64,000 nt of DNA from Mucor racemosus (GCA_027405735.1 JAPEHQ010000011.1:1116001-1180000); one strand, 5' to 3'. Positions 15,070-28,546 are shown, counted from the stretch's first letter. Program-made: numbers and translations. The notes: generated from the letters alone by a model not told the origin.

Positions 15070-15963
15070 GATAAGTAAAGTAGGTTATGAAGAGAGAGAA
15101 AAAGTTGCGAGTACAAGGAAAAACAACTGATGCTTGTTATATATTTACAATTTTTTTTTCTCTTGCTCTTTTTTTGCTTTTAGAGAACCGCTTTTATAGA
15201 TGTTTGTGATCTTGCGGTCTCAAGCTAAAGATCAGGAGGTGCTGAAAATAAAAAGAAAATATTGAATTTATCAATGATTTATATTGAGATAGGCTCGAGA
15301 GTACAAAGTTATTGATTCAAGGTCTTTATGTATCAAGATTTGATACAAATTTTTCATACAAAATGTTATTTATCATTCAAATGATTGATTATGAACGGAG
15401 TTGACATGAAGTGTACTCATTGCATAATGCTAGAAGAATATATAATATTTATAGTATTGAAAAAGGTGGCACAGCTACCTGGACGACTATACAACATATG
15501 GAAAATTGCAGTAAATAGAAAGGCTTTCAAACTGTTTTGAAAATTGAGTAAACTACGCAAAAACCGAAAACATCGATTTTGTTTTTGCTAAAAGTATATC
15601 AACTCTATCGCTTTGTTTGCTATAGATATACTTGCAATCAAATCAAAAATAAAATATGAAAAGATATCCCGGCATTTATTAAATAAGATGCAATCAAGGT
15701 TGAAAAAATATCTGTCAAAATGGTTCCAAAACAATCCTTTAAAAATTAACTATTCAATATTTCTGAGGACTTTTTTCTGCACATTACTAACAAAAAGCTT
15801 GTAATTTTCATCCCTTTTTCCATGCGATGCTATATTATCATGTCTTCTAGTCGAGCAAAAGGCTTTAAAATGTGCACATGCAATTGAAATCGCAATTGAC
15901 CGAGAAATCAATTGATTTAAAAAGAAAAAAATTGCTGAAAGATTGGCTTTTTACAACTTTTTG

Positions 15964-15994
<31 letters not shown>

Positions 15995-16405
15995 AGGATG
16001 TATACATTAAATGATTGTTTACATGAAATAACCAGATTAATAATCATCACATAAAGCCAAATTGACTATTCTTTTCAATCAGTGGCAAGATCTCCTTTTA
16101 ATTGTTTATTAAATGAATCTAAAATTAACGATATCTGACTGTTAATGCAACATTATCCAAACAGTTCTTGAATCCAACTGCTATATGACCGATTCAACAT
16201 CCATATCAAACTATTGCTTATGATATCTAGCCAAACAAGATAACATATCTCGTTAGTTCCAATCAAATTTCACACACAAAAGCTAGAAAACTGTTCGAGC
16301 CGTCCCCTATATTGAGATTATTATACACGTATACAAAGAAAAAAAAGAACAGCAGGTTTTACCTCCATTTTATTATGCTCTTTTTTCTTTACATATAAAT
16401 AATAC
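15070..16405. other. Divergent spacer between raptor and CCR4 genes
   Basis: 1.3 kb, AT-rich, no gene-like frame. It must hold both promoters. Visible features: a 28-base T run at 15967-15994, a pyrimidine tract at about 15150-15180 next to the raptor start, and a short AT-rich leader before the CCR4 ATG (16380-16405). I see no repeat shared with the rest of the window. Confidence 0.45.
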
Positions 16406-18621
16406 ATGATGCCTTTTGATAAAGAAAAAGAAAATGGAACAGTAAACAACAACAACAACTTTTACAATCATTCTTTACACCAAATGTACAACTCTGGCAA
16501 TACGCCATACAATACTTCACCTGCTTCGTCACCTTCAGTTGGTAACTATGCTGCTATGCCTATGTATAATCAAAACAACAATCGTTACCCTATGCTTCAA
16601 CAAACTACTGAAGCTGTTTCTTCTCCAGGTGCAACTCCTCATTTAGCTCGACAACTTACTTATGCCCAAATATCTCGACAATCATCTTCACCTCATCACC
16701 ATGCTCGTGCTGCTGCTGCTATGGCTCGTAATACACCAGTAGCCTCTACTGTGACTATTACAGATCCCAATGATCCTAATAAAATGTTTGCTAATAAAAC
16801 AGGAGGAGGTGGTAATGGAGGTGCTACTGGAGGAGGAGGGGTAAAGGAGGAACAACAACAACAACAGGATAATGTTTGGACTTCACTTGATATGGGTGGT
16901 ATGGGCCTCAAAAATATTGCTTCGACTATTTGCAACTATAAATTCCTTACGGCACTTTATATCAATCACAACAATTTGACTTATTTGATGCCATCTTTAT
17001 CTCAACTCAACAATTTGAAAATTTTGGATGCCTCGGGAAATAAGTTAAGCATGTTACCTCCTGAGATGGGCCTCCTTTGTAATTTAAGAGAATTATTGCT
17101 GTTTGATAATAATTTAGTTTCTTTACCTACCGAGTTTGGAAATTTGTATCAATTGGAGACATTGGGTCTAGAAGGAAATCCGCTTCAAGCTGATTTAAAA
17201 AACATTTTAATCAAGGATGGTACTCAGGCACTTGTTATGTCTCTTCGGGAAAATGCACCTGGTAATTATTTGTGGAGAGTTACTTTACAAGTATATTTAA
17301 TAACATTATTTTGTAGTGGGTATGCCTCCTCCTCATCGAGAATGGCTTCTAGTTGAAGGAGATACTATGGAAGATCCAGGTTTGTTCAGATACATCCTCA
17401 TCATGTTGATGAACTGTAAATTTTAATTTTGAAATAACATGTAGACAAGTTTACCGTACTGTGCTACAATATTCTTTGCCAGAAATATGCAACACCTCAA
17501 GCTTATGGTTACACGCCATCATGGGCATTGAGTTGGGAATATCGTAGAGAATTATTGATTTCTGAAATCTTGGGTTATAATCCTGACATCTTTTGCTTGC
17601 AGGTAAAATATTTATGTCAAAATCAAATCAGAGTAAGATAGCATCTAATCTTGTGTAAATAATAGGAAATGGAAATGGGACAATATGAAGACTATTTTGT
17701 AGATCACTTTAAAAAAATGGGTGATTATGATAGTATCTTTCATCCTAAAACTCGTGCAAAAACCATGTCTGAAAAAGAAAGAAGAGTTGTTGATGGTTGC
17801 GCTATTTTCTATAAGACCACGAGATTTCGTTTAGTTGATCATGTTTACATTGAGTACAATCAAAAAGCACTTCAACGTCCGGATTTCAAGCAAACTGTGG
17901 ACATTTACAACCGAGTTATGAATAAGGACAATGTTGCTGTATTTGCTCTTTTAGAAGATGTCAACACCAAACAGCGCACACTTGTAGCAAATTCGCATAT
18001 TCATTGGGACCCTTCAGATGCTGATGTCAAATTAGTTCAAGTAGGTGTTTTAATGGAAGAAATGAAAAAGTTTGCTAGCAAGCACTGCTCACCATCAAAC
18101 TCCAACTATCCATCTACTGACAAACTGCCTACCATCATTTGTGGTGATTTCAATTCTGACCCTGAGTCTGGTGTATACGAGTTCTTGAGTAAAGGTAGTG
18201 TTCATCAAAATCACAACGACTTTGGCAATCATTCGTATGGCACATATACCACAGAAGGATTATCACACCCTCTCTCTCTTAAAAGTTCATACAGTAATGT
18301 TGGCGAATTACCTTTTACAAACTATACACCTGGATATAAGGGTACTTTGAGTTACATTTGGTATACATCTACAACTTTGGATGTTATTTCCCTTTTGGGC
18401 CCTATTGATACTGATTATTTGACTAAAGTTGTTGGTTTCCCTAATGCTCATTTCCCTTCCGAGTAAGTAGTAGAAATGGATTATATTATATTTTGTATTA
18501 ACAGTTTTATATTTTTAGTCACATCCCCATCATGGCAGAATTAAAATTTAAACCACAAAACAGAAAAGAAGTTGTCAAAGCTGATTTCAATTCTACAAGA
18601 ACGAATAATAGAAATAAATAA
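16406..18621 (+). CDS. CCR4: CCR4-NOT poly(A)-specific 3' exonuclease CCR4
   Basis: Five exons (16406-17261, 17317-17379, 17445-17602, 17666-18462, 18519-18621) give 658 residues. CCR4 is the Mg2+-dependent deadenylase of the CCR4-NOT complex, shortening mRNA poly(A) tails in the cytoplasm. The first ~165 residues are Asn/Gln/Ser-rich with a Gly/Gln patch. Leucine-rich repeats follow (about 170-270: [44 protein letters not shown]), which dock on NOT1. The exonuclease-endonuclease-phosphatase domain runs from about 308: [27 protein letters not shown], the metal Glu in [26 protein letters not shown], and, across the last splice, PSDHIPI. Donor 2 is GTTTGT rather than GTAAGT. Upstream ATG choice: the first in-frame Met after stops. 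Confidence 0.95.
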
Positions 18622-18671
18622 TAATTAAAAAAACCGTAAAAAAAATCAATTAGTTGTTTAATAATGCAATG

Positions 18672-18694
18672 ATATATATATATATATATATATA
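18672..18694. repeat. AT dinucleotide microsatellite
   Basis: Uninterrupted AT/TA run just past the CCR4 3' end. Probably ordinary slippage DNA. Confidence 0.9.
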
Positions 18695-19454
18695 CATATA
18701 TGTCCTCAATTATTTTTGTTGTGTATTGTGTTTTTAAATGTCATACATCGTACTCCACCAAGATCATCAAATACCAAATGTAATCGCCCTTCATCAAATT
18801 TGGCTGTTATCTTGATTCTCAGCCACGTGCTATTTTATATCCAACTTTTCAACATTAGCTGTAAAAAAATGCGTGTTTTGTTCCTACGGTTTAACCAGTA
18901 AATTAATGGGATGTTAAATTATATCTCTGGAAACCGTTACAGATGTAGTATATATTTTAAAACTTGCAGCCCTTTTGCATCGATATTCATTGATTTCAAG
19001 CATTTTTCCAGTTACTAAATTTCTTTCAAGCAGAAGAAAAGACTTTTTTTTCAAAATGTGTTCAAAAATTCTTCAAAAACGGCTGTTGGCTTATGAAACC
19101 AAGACATATCCTTCATTCATCTACTGTGCATTAAGTGCAACTTCAAAATTCAGTTTTGAACCATTCTTTGATTTTATAAAAATTTTCAAAGAATATTTGA
19201 AACAATCCATATAAAATAATTTAAATATGTACGAGTTTCCATTTCTCTATTTCCGCAGCAGCTGGGGGAGGCTAAACCTTTTTGAATTCTGTAGATCAAC
19301 ATTAGAAGTACCTGCTATTGCAACAGGAGCTCATTCGCATTCATATTCGTCGAGAACTGGTGAGCTAACTGAACTTAGTAGATGTAAATAAAAAGCAGGT
19401 AACCAAATTGTTGTTCAAACTTACCAAATGCATAATGATCTATGGAAGCCGATA
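18695..19454. other. Intergenic region before repeat A copy 2
   Basis: No gene-like frame. The segment at about 19360-19430 resembles 22222-22290 (both contain CTTAGTAG, TGTAAATAA and TTTGTTGTTCAAA), a short second repeat lying next to repeat A. Confidence 0.45.
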
Positions 19455-20830
19455 TCTGAAATACTTGTAATATACCTACTCTCACGTAAAGTTGGGAGTT
19501 ATTGGGATCGAAATTCGCAGAGATAGGGCATCTGTTATTGATTTTTTACGGTTGAAGAAAGTAAGTTTCAGATTTCAGATGGTTTTTAAATGCTTTTCGA
19601 ATGTTTTCACCCAATATTGAGTCAAATTACGAAACAACTTTAAAGAAGATATACCTTCACTCTATAGGCAATTGATATCTCTCAAAAAATTGAAATATTA
19701 AACTTAGAATATAAGTGCACTGGCCAAACATTGGCCAAAATTAGCCAAGATTGACCTACAATTGATTTTAAAAAAGGGAACACTTAATTTGAGGTATTAT
19801 TTTTGTATTCACAAGATAGATCCAATTCTAAGCTACTCTGCATTTTTTGTTTCAGCGAATAAAATTAATTTTTCGTCGAGATAATCAAAATAGTAGTTCA
19901 TATCACAGCTTAAAGCTTATAGTAACGGGGTTCCAAAGTTGATTTGTTGTCGAAATGAACGAAAAATGTCCAAAAAATTAATTTGTTTAATAGTTTATGA
20001 ACTGCAAAATAAGTTGACCTAGCGTATTAAATATTTTTGGTACAGTTTTGGATTCTGCATCGATCGAAACAAAATTCAGAAAAATATTTTACATTAAAGT
20101 TTGCGTAAAATGCAATCGAAATTTTAGAGGATTTTTCAAGATACACATCGCTTTTTATAAGCATAATTTAAATATAAATTACGAAAGTACTGCGCGAAAC
20201 AATTATCTATCGATTGAGCTATTGCAAAACCTTCTAGTTACATTTTTCGTATAGAAATAAAGATTTTTGTCGATTTTTTTTTCAAATTCAGAATTTGGGA
20301 TGAGGGTATATAAGGAAAAATTGAAGCTAGAAGCCAAGATATCTCTTGTACACATTTTTGAGGATATCTCCATGAAAAACCAATATTTTGAAAAAATATA
20401 AATTGGGCTCGAGAGAGCTCAACGAGCTGGATGACATGAATGTAAAAAAAAAACGTTGCTTAATTTAACGAATATTTTGAAATCTATTACAAAAATGCCA
20501 AAAAAATGAAAAAATAAATAAAAATGCCCTGAATTTTTTGATACTTAGATATGTTATAGAGTGCTTTAAAACAAGTAAGTTTCAGTATTAAAAAGTATTA
20601 ATATAGCTTAATTTTTTTCAGAGATATGAAGGCTCAAAGCTTTTATTTTTAGCAGTGAAATACGTGTAAGAATTTGAAACATTAGCGCTGAAAAATTTAT
20701 ACCAACTGCAAAGAATAGGATATTTTTGGACACTTATTTTTAAATTAAAGCTGAACATTTCAGGTACATTGGCATATAATTTTTTCTTGGTGTTATTTAG
20801 TGAAAAGAAAAAGTTGTGTATGGTTGAAAA
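19455..20830 (+). repeat. Repeat family A, copy 2
   Basis: Inverted copy of 8867-10510. From the bases read by eye, the first 300 (for example the CTCTCACGTAAAGTTGGGAG block near 19480) look nearly identical to the reverse complement of copy 1 at 10260-10440. Later parts are more diverged. It includes a repeated TTGGCCA motif (about 19720-19745). The matching region of the copy 1 open frame is broken here. No transposase or terminal repeat was recognised. Together with copy 1 it encloses the raptor and CCR4 genes. Confidence 0.75.
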
Positions 20831-22650
20831 TGAAAATAGTTTAAAATGAAGAAAAGACCCTTATTTCATTTGAAACGTTATACAACTAATAAATGTTGTA
20901 TATAATCTTCACATTGCATTATCAATTAAATGTTTTAAAATCACTTTTATAGCTTATTAAATATAAAGGTTAAAAAAGTACTCCATATAATTTTATACAT
21001 ATATTAGATGCATCTCACTTGTCAGACATTAATCGAATGGAAACCCCATAAAAATGAAACCGAAAAAGGATTTTATGTACATGAGTTTGTAAAAATAAAT
21101 TGTTTACATGAAGGTATTATAGATCATGTTGCTCAAATAGAATACAGATTATGTAGATAAAACAATGCTCTATTTCATAAAAAATTGATAGGGTTTAATT
21201 CCTTTTGATAATCAGATACTGTTCCTTGTCTTGATCTAGATATATAATTATGTTAGCTCCTGGTCTTATTTTCATATAAGAAGAAAGCGTTCTTTATAAG
21301 ATTTTCGTATCTGCATAGAATACAGACATTGTAAATTCGATTCCAATCAGCTAGATGTCACCAAATAGGGTAGTCTTGGGCTTTCCCCCCTTTTTTTCCT
21401 TGTTGCAATACTCTATCAGCTTTCAACGCAATAGAATAATATCGAACATACGAATCTGAAACGATTAGTTAATTATTACAATAATTCATGGAACTATATA
21501 TTAAGAAGGACAAATGAACGAAAAGTGATGACCATTGTTACAGAGATAGATTTACGCGAAATATATTCTATATCACAAATGATTGAGAGGTACACCGATA
21601 TCGCATGATCAATACTCCAATGCTCTGAAAACTACCAACGTAAGAGCTTGCTAATTTTAAGCATGTTTGCATTACTGACATATTTGTAGCTTGGCGTACA
21701 TTATTCTTGTTATTCCACAAGCATCTTCAAATACACTTCAATTCCTATTTCGAGAAATCTTCAATATGCTGCCTAGTTTCCACATAAGGCCCAATTTTTG
21801 GATTATATATTGGGAGCATTCTGAAAATGTAGTAGTTACATATTAATTGATCGCAATTACGTAATAAAATAAAAGTAGTAAACTAATGCCAATAATCCTC
21901 AGCAGTTAATAATGGGTCGATACCTACAATGCACTACATCAAAATTCGATAATCTACCTTCAAATAGCAACATCAAAGCTTAAAATAATGACAGGCAATT
22001 TCTGCATCTGAATAACGTTTACTAAGCATAGAACGCCAGTAATACTGAAAAGTACAACAACAACATTATCCAGAATTTATCAATACTTGCAATGTACCGG
22101 CAGTCAATAGATGATAGGTGGAGGAAGAGAAGTTGAAGAGGCCACCAATCTTAATGGCGAAGATCAAATCACTCAATTTAATAAGGCCAGTTTAACAAAG
22201 GAATACACTTTATACAACCGGTGTGTTTACTGACCTTAGTAGGTGTAAATAATAGACAACCAATTTGTTGTTCAAATTTACCGAAGTTTTCCAAAAGATA
22301 TAATCATATTTTATATAAAGATTTGGGTCTGGTTATTCACTGCAAATCAGGGACCATTGTTGTCGTTCTCAGCCCAGTAGTTGGATTGAGACGAGTCGTG
22401 GAGGTAACTGTTATGCAGTCGAGGTGCCAAGAGTCTTTGTAAACGACAAAGAGTCTACTAAAGCTCTTTATCGACGATTTACCGCCTTGACTGAATGTAC
22501 AGGTATAAAAAGAAACTGTCAAATGCTTCATTGTGCATTTGAATTTTGAATGTATATTGATGAGGAGACAGAGGGTATTACTGGGAAGAAAGAAATAGAT
22601 GCGGCTCTCAGAGTTATAAGAATGAAGTGGTTTGGTAAGCGAATTACTCG
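20831..22650. other. Gene-poor region with decayed sequence
   Basis: AT-rich with no intact gene. The part 22090-22650 is less AT-rich and has broken codon-like stretches, suggesting the eroded 5' part of the candidate gene that follows, but no protein family is recognised. A short repeat (22222-22290) is shared with 19360-19430. Confidence 0.35.
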
Positions 22651-22939
22651 ATGATGGTATTTTGTAGAGTTGCTAATGGTACATGTGTAGGAAAATTCAC
22701 AGGAAGAGGTTACGAGAATATATCTTTCAGTCGTCGTATTGCAAGGATAAGAAAAAATGTGGGAGATTACTTTATGTTATTGGGTAATGTACTGCCTGTC
22801 AGGAATTTTAAAAAGGTAAATAATTATATGCGTTGCATAATTTGAATTCGTTTTATGGGTACTAATGAATGTCAAATAGTACGGCGAAAACGAGGTTCAT
22901 TGCCTTATTGACTTGTTAGAAGAATCTTTTGGAGAATAA
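22651..22939 (+). pseudogene. Candidate small gene or gene remnant, unknown function
   Basis: Two potential exons, 22651-22815 and 22880-22939, join in frame across an intron with good marks (GTAAAT donor, TACTAAT branch-like box, AATAG acceptor), giving 74 residues ending in GENEVHCLIDLLEESFGE. The first exon contains VANGTCVGKFTGRGYENISF and a basic stretch RRIARIRKN. No family is recognised. The sequence just upstream (22561-22650) has a similar base composition and a partial frame, so this may be the 3' end of a larger broken gene. Expression is unknown. Confidence 0.28.
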
Positions 22940-23990
22940 TGGTCAAAAGAAAAAAATGATACAATTTAAAGCCTCATCATAAACAATATGTCAGTTATTG
23001 AGATTAGCTACATGTAGAAATTGCGAACCAATTGAGGAATTCGCTTCATACAATCTGTTGAAAAAGAATAGACGATTGAATCATCAACTTATGGCTGAAG
23101 TTGCATATAAAAACGGTGATAAGAGACTAAGAAGAAATGCAGTTGCTTATAGTGGTAGTGATTGATCAATTTACTATAAATAACAAAGAGCAGACTCAAT
23201 GCATCAATGAGATTAAATTGTGCCAACTGTTAATATATACTTTATCAAGTACAGTAAGACCATATCTGATAGTATTAATAAAAAAAAAACTATGCTTTAC
23301 TATTGTTTTGCGCGTAATTATAAGTTATAAATCGCAAATTTAGTATATTTCACACAAAACCAACATTTCCAAAACTGTTATAAGCTCGTTTATTAAATGT
23401 TTGTCCAAAATAATGTAACGAATATGAAATTAGTGTGCTTTATAGATATATGTATGCTATATAATATATTTTAATCATAGATCATGCAACCACAAATTTT
23501 ATCTGTATTCATCATTTCAATATTTTGAAAATTCCATCACAACAAAAGTTGTCATGACACCAAATCCGAATGTGGAAAACCCCAAGATAAAATCGGTCAA
23601 TTTGATCTGACAAATGTCAAATCTTAATATACAGTATATATATCAAGCCTAGTTTACAAATAAAGGTTTTCAAACCGAAGCTTTATTAGTATTTATCTCT
23701 GCTTTGTATCTGATTTATGGAATTAGGCACTTATAGCAGGTTCTACTTGCCAAAGTGCCTTGATTAAAGAACGAAACTATGTATTTTATGCCAAATTATT
23801 TCACAAGACGCCGAGAAAATTTAATAATAAAGCCTTAGAAATGTAAAATAATTTTGGAGTACGCTTCACTTATTTAAAATATAGCAATTCTCTTCTCCAG
23901 GTACCAAAAGTATGTCCTAGAGAAATGCACCTTTAATGAGTTGTCATTGAACTATTTTTTTATGTAAAAAAAAATCGATTTAAATCTGAA
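22940..23990. other. Intergenic AT-rich region
   Basis: No gene-like frame, tRNA or recognisable repeat. Some codon-like sequence continues to about 23160 and may belong to the decayed locus before it. Confidence 0.4.
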
Positions 23991-24650
23991 TATCTCTGTA
24001 TAGGAAATAGATACAAAACTAAAAATAATTTCAAAAAATTACCCTCATCGAGAACTATCATTTACTTACGAATAGCGAGAGTTGGGATATACATGGTAAA
24101 AAAATTCCATATTTTGCTATCTTCAAGCATATAAAATCTGAAAGTTAAGTTTATTTAGTGAACAATTTTACTCCGATCTTGGCCCTGTGAACCCTCATGA
24201 TTTTCGATGAAAAACAGAAAATACGAAATTTAACATCAAAAATGACGTTAAAATATATAACAATTTGAGAGCAAATTGTAGATATTTACAATATATATTT
24301 AGTAAAACCTTAAAACAAAAGATTATATATCATTAAAATTTACTTATGTCCAAAAAACGGTTTTTTAATTAAAGGATTTTTACTAAACAACTTTTTAATA
24401 AAAATAAATTATTAATTACGTAGAAAAATAGAAAATTTAATTTTGTATAAGTATGTATTTTTTATTTTTACATTGTTTAAAAAAAATATGCGTAAAATAT
24501 GCAAAAAGCGAAAATAAAATTTTATTTTTTGTCAAAATCGATGAAACTAAAAAAAAAAAATCAATAAAAATAAAGGTCTGATTATGCGCTAGTAGTCTTA
24601 AAAGTAAGGAAATTTGTAAACCTTTATAACTTTTGTAATGACTTCTGACT
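23990..24650 (+). repeat. Diverged copy of repeat C
   Basis: Resembles 40780-41300 and 63500-64000 in the same orientation. Shared landmarks in order are CTCATGATTTT, AAAAACAGAAAA, a block with CAAAAAACGGTTTTTT-like sequence, TTTTTTATTTTTA, GTCAAAATCGATG/TTGATG, and AGTCTTAAAA. Divergence is high, so this is an old copy; edges are approximate. Confidence 0.5.
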
Positions 24651-25001
24651 AACCTGTGGAGTCTAGACGATCAAATACATGATAATATAATTTTATTGCT
24701 TTTAATATTGTAGTAAAGTATTAGGGTAATGTACTGTATATATAAATATACCCTCTATTAAGCGTTTTGAGATGCATAGTAATCGATAATTATTATGCGT
24801 TAAAATTAATGTAAAATGCAATCAAACGGCACCAAAGAGGCTCCTACTTTTTAGACAAACATATTGATGTAATTCAAATGTTCCAATTTATTGATAAACA
24901 TTCATCGACTTTAATACATTCACTAAAAACAAAAGGTTTCATGGGGGAGGAGGAGGAGGAGGAGAGGGTAAAAATGTATTGTTTTATTATTATGATATTT
25001 C

Positions 25002-27301
25002 TTACCATTTTATTCTACTAAAAATGGTTGGAGGGGTATTTGCATCAGGTTCATATTCACGGGCTTTAGCTTTAATGCCTTCCATAATATCTTTAAGAGC
25101 AGATTTATCTAAATCATCACGTTTACTAAGTATATTTTCCACAAAAGCGAGCGGCACATCAGGATAAGCTTGTCTCAAAGTATAATAATCCACAAATATC
25201 ATGCGACGATTACTTTCAAGCAATGTATGAACCTTTTCAATAACATCAAATCTTTCCTCCATTTCTTCAACGGATGTATATTTGGCAAAAAAGTTGAATG
25301 ATAAACGGACATCATTTTCAATACGTTCCAAACAAGTTTCCATATGGAATTTGGCGTTCTTGTGTCGCATGGCTTCAAGGTACAGCATCAAGTATCGATC
25401 CAACATATCATGGATCAATTTATCAAAGATAAACTTGTTCAAATGTTGGAAATCATTACAATAATCTTTAAGTGTTTCGATAACTGATGGGATTAGTGGT
25501 TGCTCATACCAGCGAGTAGTAAAGAGATCAGAGAAAACAGGCTTGATATCACCAAATGTAACTTCCAGTAATGCTTCTCGAGCACTTGCAGCAATTTGTA
25601 AATAACCATCAATAGCAGTTGAAAGTTTATCTTCTACTTGAATTTTGTAATTTGCATCTACAATAGGTGGAACTCGAATTAAAATATCATTTGCGAAATC
25701 AGAACATTTGATTTGATCGTTTGCTAATGCCATTACATATTCCACAAGACCTTCAGGTACATCATCAGGTTGATCCAATTGCTTTTGTAGTTCAGACATT
25801 AACAGCTTTTTCCAAAAGACTTGAGAGTCCTTCATCACCTTGTGACATTCATTCACTACAAGGTAAAGTAGCTTGCCTTGATTAGCATCAGCAGCAACAT
25901 CGATTTGTTGATTGATAATTTGAAACAGATCAACAGCACCAGATAATCCAAATTGACCATCTGGAGACATTTCTGGAGGATCTTGACGAGTAACAAAATC
26001 TTTTGATTCAGATTGCATCAAATTAGATGTCCATTCAACCAATTTTCTGCGTACTAATTTAAGATAATCATCAACAAGGGATTGTTCCTGACCATCCAAT
26101 AATTGAGGTTCCAAAAGTTCTTCAGTTACACCTAATCGAGTACTCATGGTTGTATAGTAATCTCTAACGAATCTCAATAATCTCAATATAGTACCAGCAT
26201 CCAAATCTTGTTGCACCATTTGATTTAATAGGTCGTATGTATGGCGATGATATTCCAATACAAAATAAGGGAAAATCTTGTATTTTTTAGGAAACTTTGG
26301 TACAACTTGGTCATATACCAATTCTAATTCATTAAAGATAAAATCAGTTGAATCCAAAGCACCTTGCCAATCTTCGTTATCCTTGAAAGGCGCAAATTCC
26401 TCTTCAAAACGTTCTCGCAATGATTGATGCAATTGTTCATAAAATTCAACTCGATAAGATTTGACAGTACGTGGATTACCCTCAGCTAAACGCCATTTTT
26501 TATGACCTTGTAAATCTTGATGGTTTGATTGAGCTTGTCTTGCAGCCAAAGCTTTTTCATCGGCTGTTTCTTCGCACTCTATAATTTTAATTAATTTGAC
26601 AATGGTTGCACCACATCCATTTTCAACTAATGGGATTAAATTTCGAGCCAACAACCATAAATGTTGAGTAAAGTCGTCTGAAAGTACATCTACTCGACGA
26701 AAATAGGTTTTGAGTGTAATTATAACATCGTGTGGCGAATCACGAGCTTGATGCATTGTTTTGTCGCGAAATTCTTCCAATTTGAAAAGGTGATAATGAA
26801 CATGTAGTAAAGCCTCATGAGGATTGAAAATATCGTTTTGCATTGGTGTAAATGCGTCTTCTAAATCATCCAATTGTTGGTATAATTCTTGAAATGCTTG
26901 TACTTTGGCTTGTGTTGCAACAAAGTTTTGATGTACTTGAGATATCTATTCACAATACACATTAGTTGATGCGTAAAAAACTGTTTCTTTGGTGATATAT
27001 TTTATACCATATTAATTCTTGGGAAATCTTGAATCATAGATTGAGCATCATAACACAATTTGTCAATATTTCGCATATTATCTTTCACCCTATTAATGTT
27101 TCTACTGGATATTGTTAATGTTTCTAAACCTTCTTGAACATGGTCAAGCTGGGATTGAACGCCTGTATTGAGTTGAGCATCGATAGAAGCCTTTTCTTTT
27201 GCAAGTTTTCGAGTTAATGGCCCAACTTTGGTTGTAAGATCATCTGGATGCTTTAATAGTTCAGAGAGTTTATTGATAGCTATTTCTCTTGCGTCTTCCA
27301 T
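25002..27301 (-). CDS. SEC6: Exocyst complex subunit SEC6 (EXOC3)
   Basis: Two exons on the reverse strand (27008-27301 and 25002-26945) give 745 residues, the size of animal EXOC3. SEC6 is a rod-like helical subunit of the exocyst, which tethers secretory vesicles to the plasma membrane. The N-terminus (MEDAREIAINKLSELLKHP, then heptad-like helices with NINRVKDNMRNIDKLC) matches the family's coiled-coil start. The body is all-helical, with ELVYDQVVPKFPKKYKIFPYFV and RWYEQPLIPSVIETLKDYCNDF, and near the C-terminus MLYLEAMRHKNAKFHME and DVPLAFVENILSKRDDLDKS, typical of the Sec6 domain. The intron donor is GTATAA. The stop overlaps a possible donor (TGGTAAGA), so one further 3' exon cannot be excluded. 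It diverges from the phospholipase D gene. Confidence 0.93.
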
Positions 27302-27795
27302 GGTTTATTTGGAAAGGGGAAAAAAAAGAAGGGGTTACTATGAAGAGAAAAAGGTTGAATTCAATATAATTCCACCACAATCGACAGCAGTAGCAATTAT
27401 AGGCCTTGAGATTTTTAAACACCTTCTGCAAATTGTGGCAAATCAGAGATGCACAGAACCCTAATTTCCATCAAAAATGCATACAACCTGCTAAACAGGC
27501 ATTATTTCAATAGTTTTTCAACATTTTATAATGGTATATTCATGAAAATATATTACTATACATATCATTACTAACCACTTAGTTTTATGTAATTACTTTA
27601 AAGGTTTATGAAAACTCTTGATTTGTTGTCGGTTACGTGTATATTTGAAAAATAAAATTAAACATCTTGATCAAAGTTGAAATGTAGATTAATTGATGAT
27701 ATATGTGTTGGTTGGTGCTCCATTTATTCCAGCTTTTTCATATAAAACTACCTTTCCATCGTTTGTTTTATTTCAGCCAATCTACAGTTAAAAAT

Positions 27796-27832
<37 letters not shown>

Positions 27833-28546
27833 TTAAAGCGTTTTGTAAGACATTTAATACAAGGTATAAGATGTTTTATAACTGAATACTATACTTTGAA
27901 CATGTCAAGTTTGCTATTGTATTTTTTGTTTCCCAAAAGATGTCAAGGTTTGTTGACCAGAAACCTTTTGAAGTCGGCCAGTGACAGGCTGGTTGATTAT
28001 CCTGTTTTTGTGATAACTACAGATTAAATCATAGGTTTAATTCAATCTAGTGGATTAAAAATTAGCTTTTTCTGTTATTCTAGGTATATATGAGTTTATG
28101 GCATGAATCATATAATCCACTTGTTGAGCTTACATGTGCACATGAATGTCACATTTTCTTGGCGCATTACAATATCGTCATTTTGACAGTTTCAATGATA
28201 AGATGCGGTAACCTGGTGCAATGATTTCGATAGTAGTACTACGTCAGTGTTGATATATTTTAAAGAATACTTCTTGATCAAACTTCTTCAACTCAAAATT
28301 ATCTATCCTATAGATTAAAAATAGAAATTTCAGTCTTTTGCACCATCATGTTTCGAAGCTTCAAATAAACTCAAACATTGTGTATATGTGATAAACGTGT
28401 TACACCGCCACAACTTTATTTTAAATAGGCGATTTGCATCAACTTGTATATAAACCAGCCCTCTTTTACTATTTCCTGTACTCTCTTCTTTTTTTCCCTT
28501 TTGTTAATATAAAAGGCTTTAGTCCAGTTTCCTTTTATAAAGAATA
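27302..28546. other. Divergent spacer between SEC6 and phospholipase D genes
   Basis: 1.2 kb of AT-rich DNA with no gene. A 34-base A run lies at 27797-27830. The promoter of the forward gene is near the 3' end of the spacer and is listed separately. Confidence 0.45.
28447..28454 (+). promoter_or_regulatory. TATA-like box upstream of phospholipase D gene
   Basis: TATATAAA about 95 bp before the start codon, followed by a pyrimidine-rich leader with CTCTTCTTTTTTTCCC. Position and sequence suit a core promoter; no data on use. Confidence 0.45.

Noticed and set aside
19021..19214. Forward 79-codon frame between CCR4 and repeat A
   Set aside because: Composition like the surrounding AT-rich DNA, no family match, no copy elsewhere in the window.
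27797..27830. Poly-A run as the tail of a retrotransposed copy
   Set aside because: No coding or SINE-like sequence precedes it and no flanking duplication was found; it is more likely a simple homopolymer.
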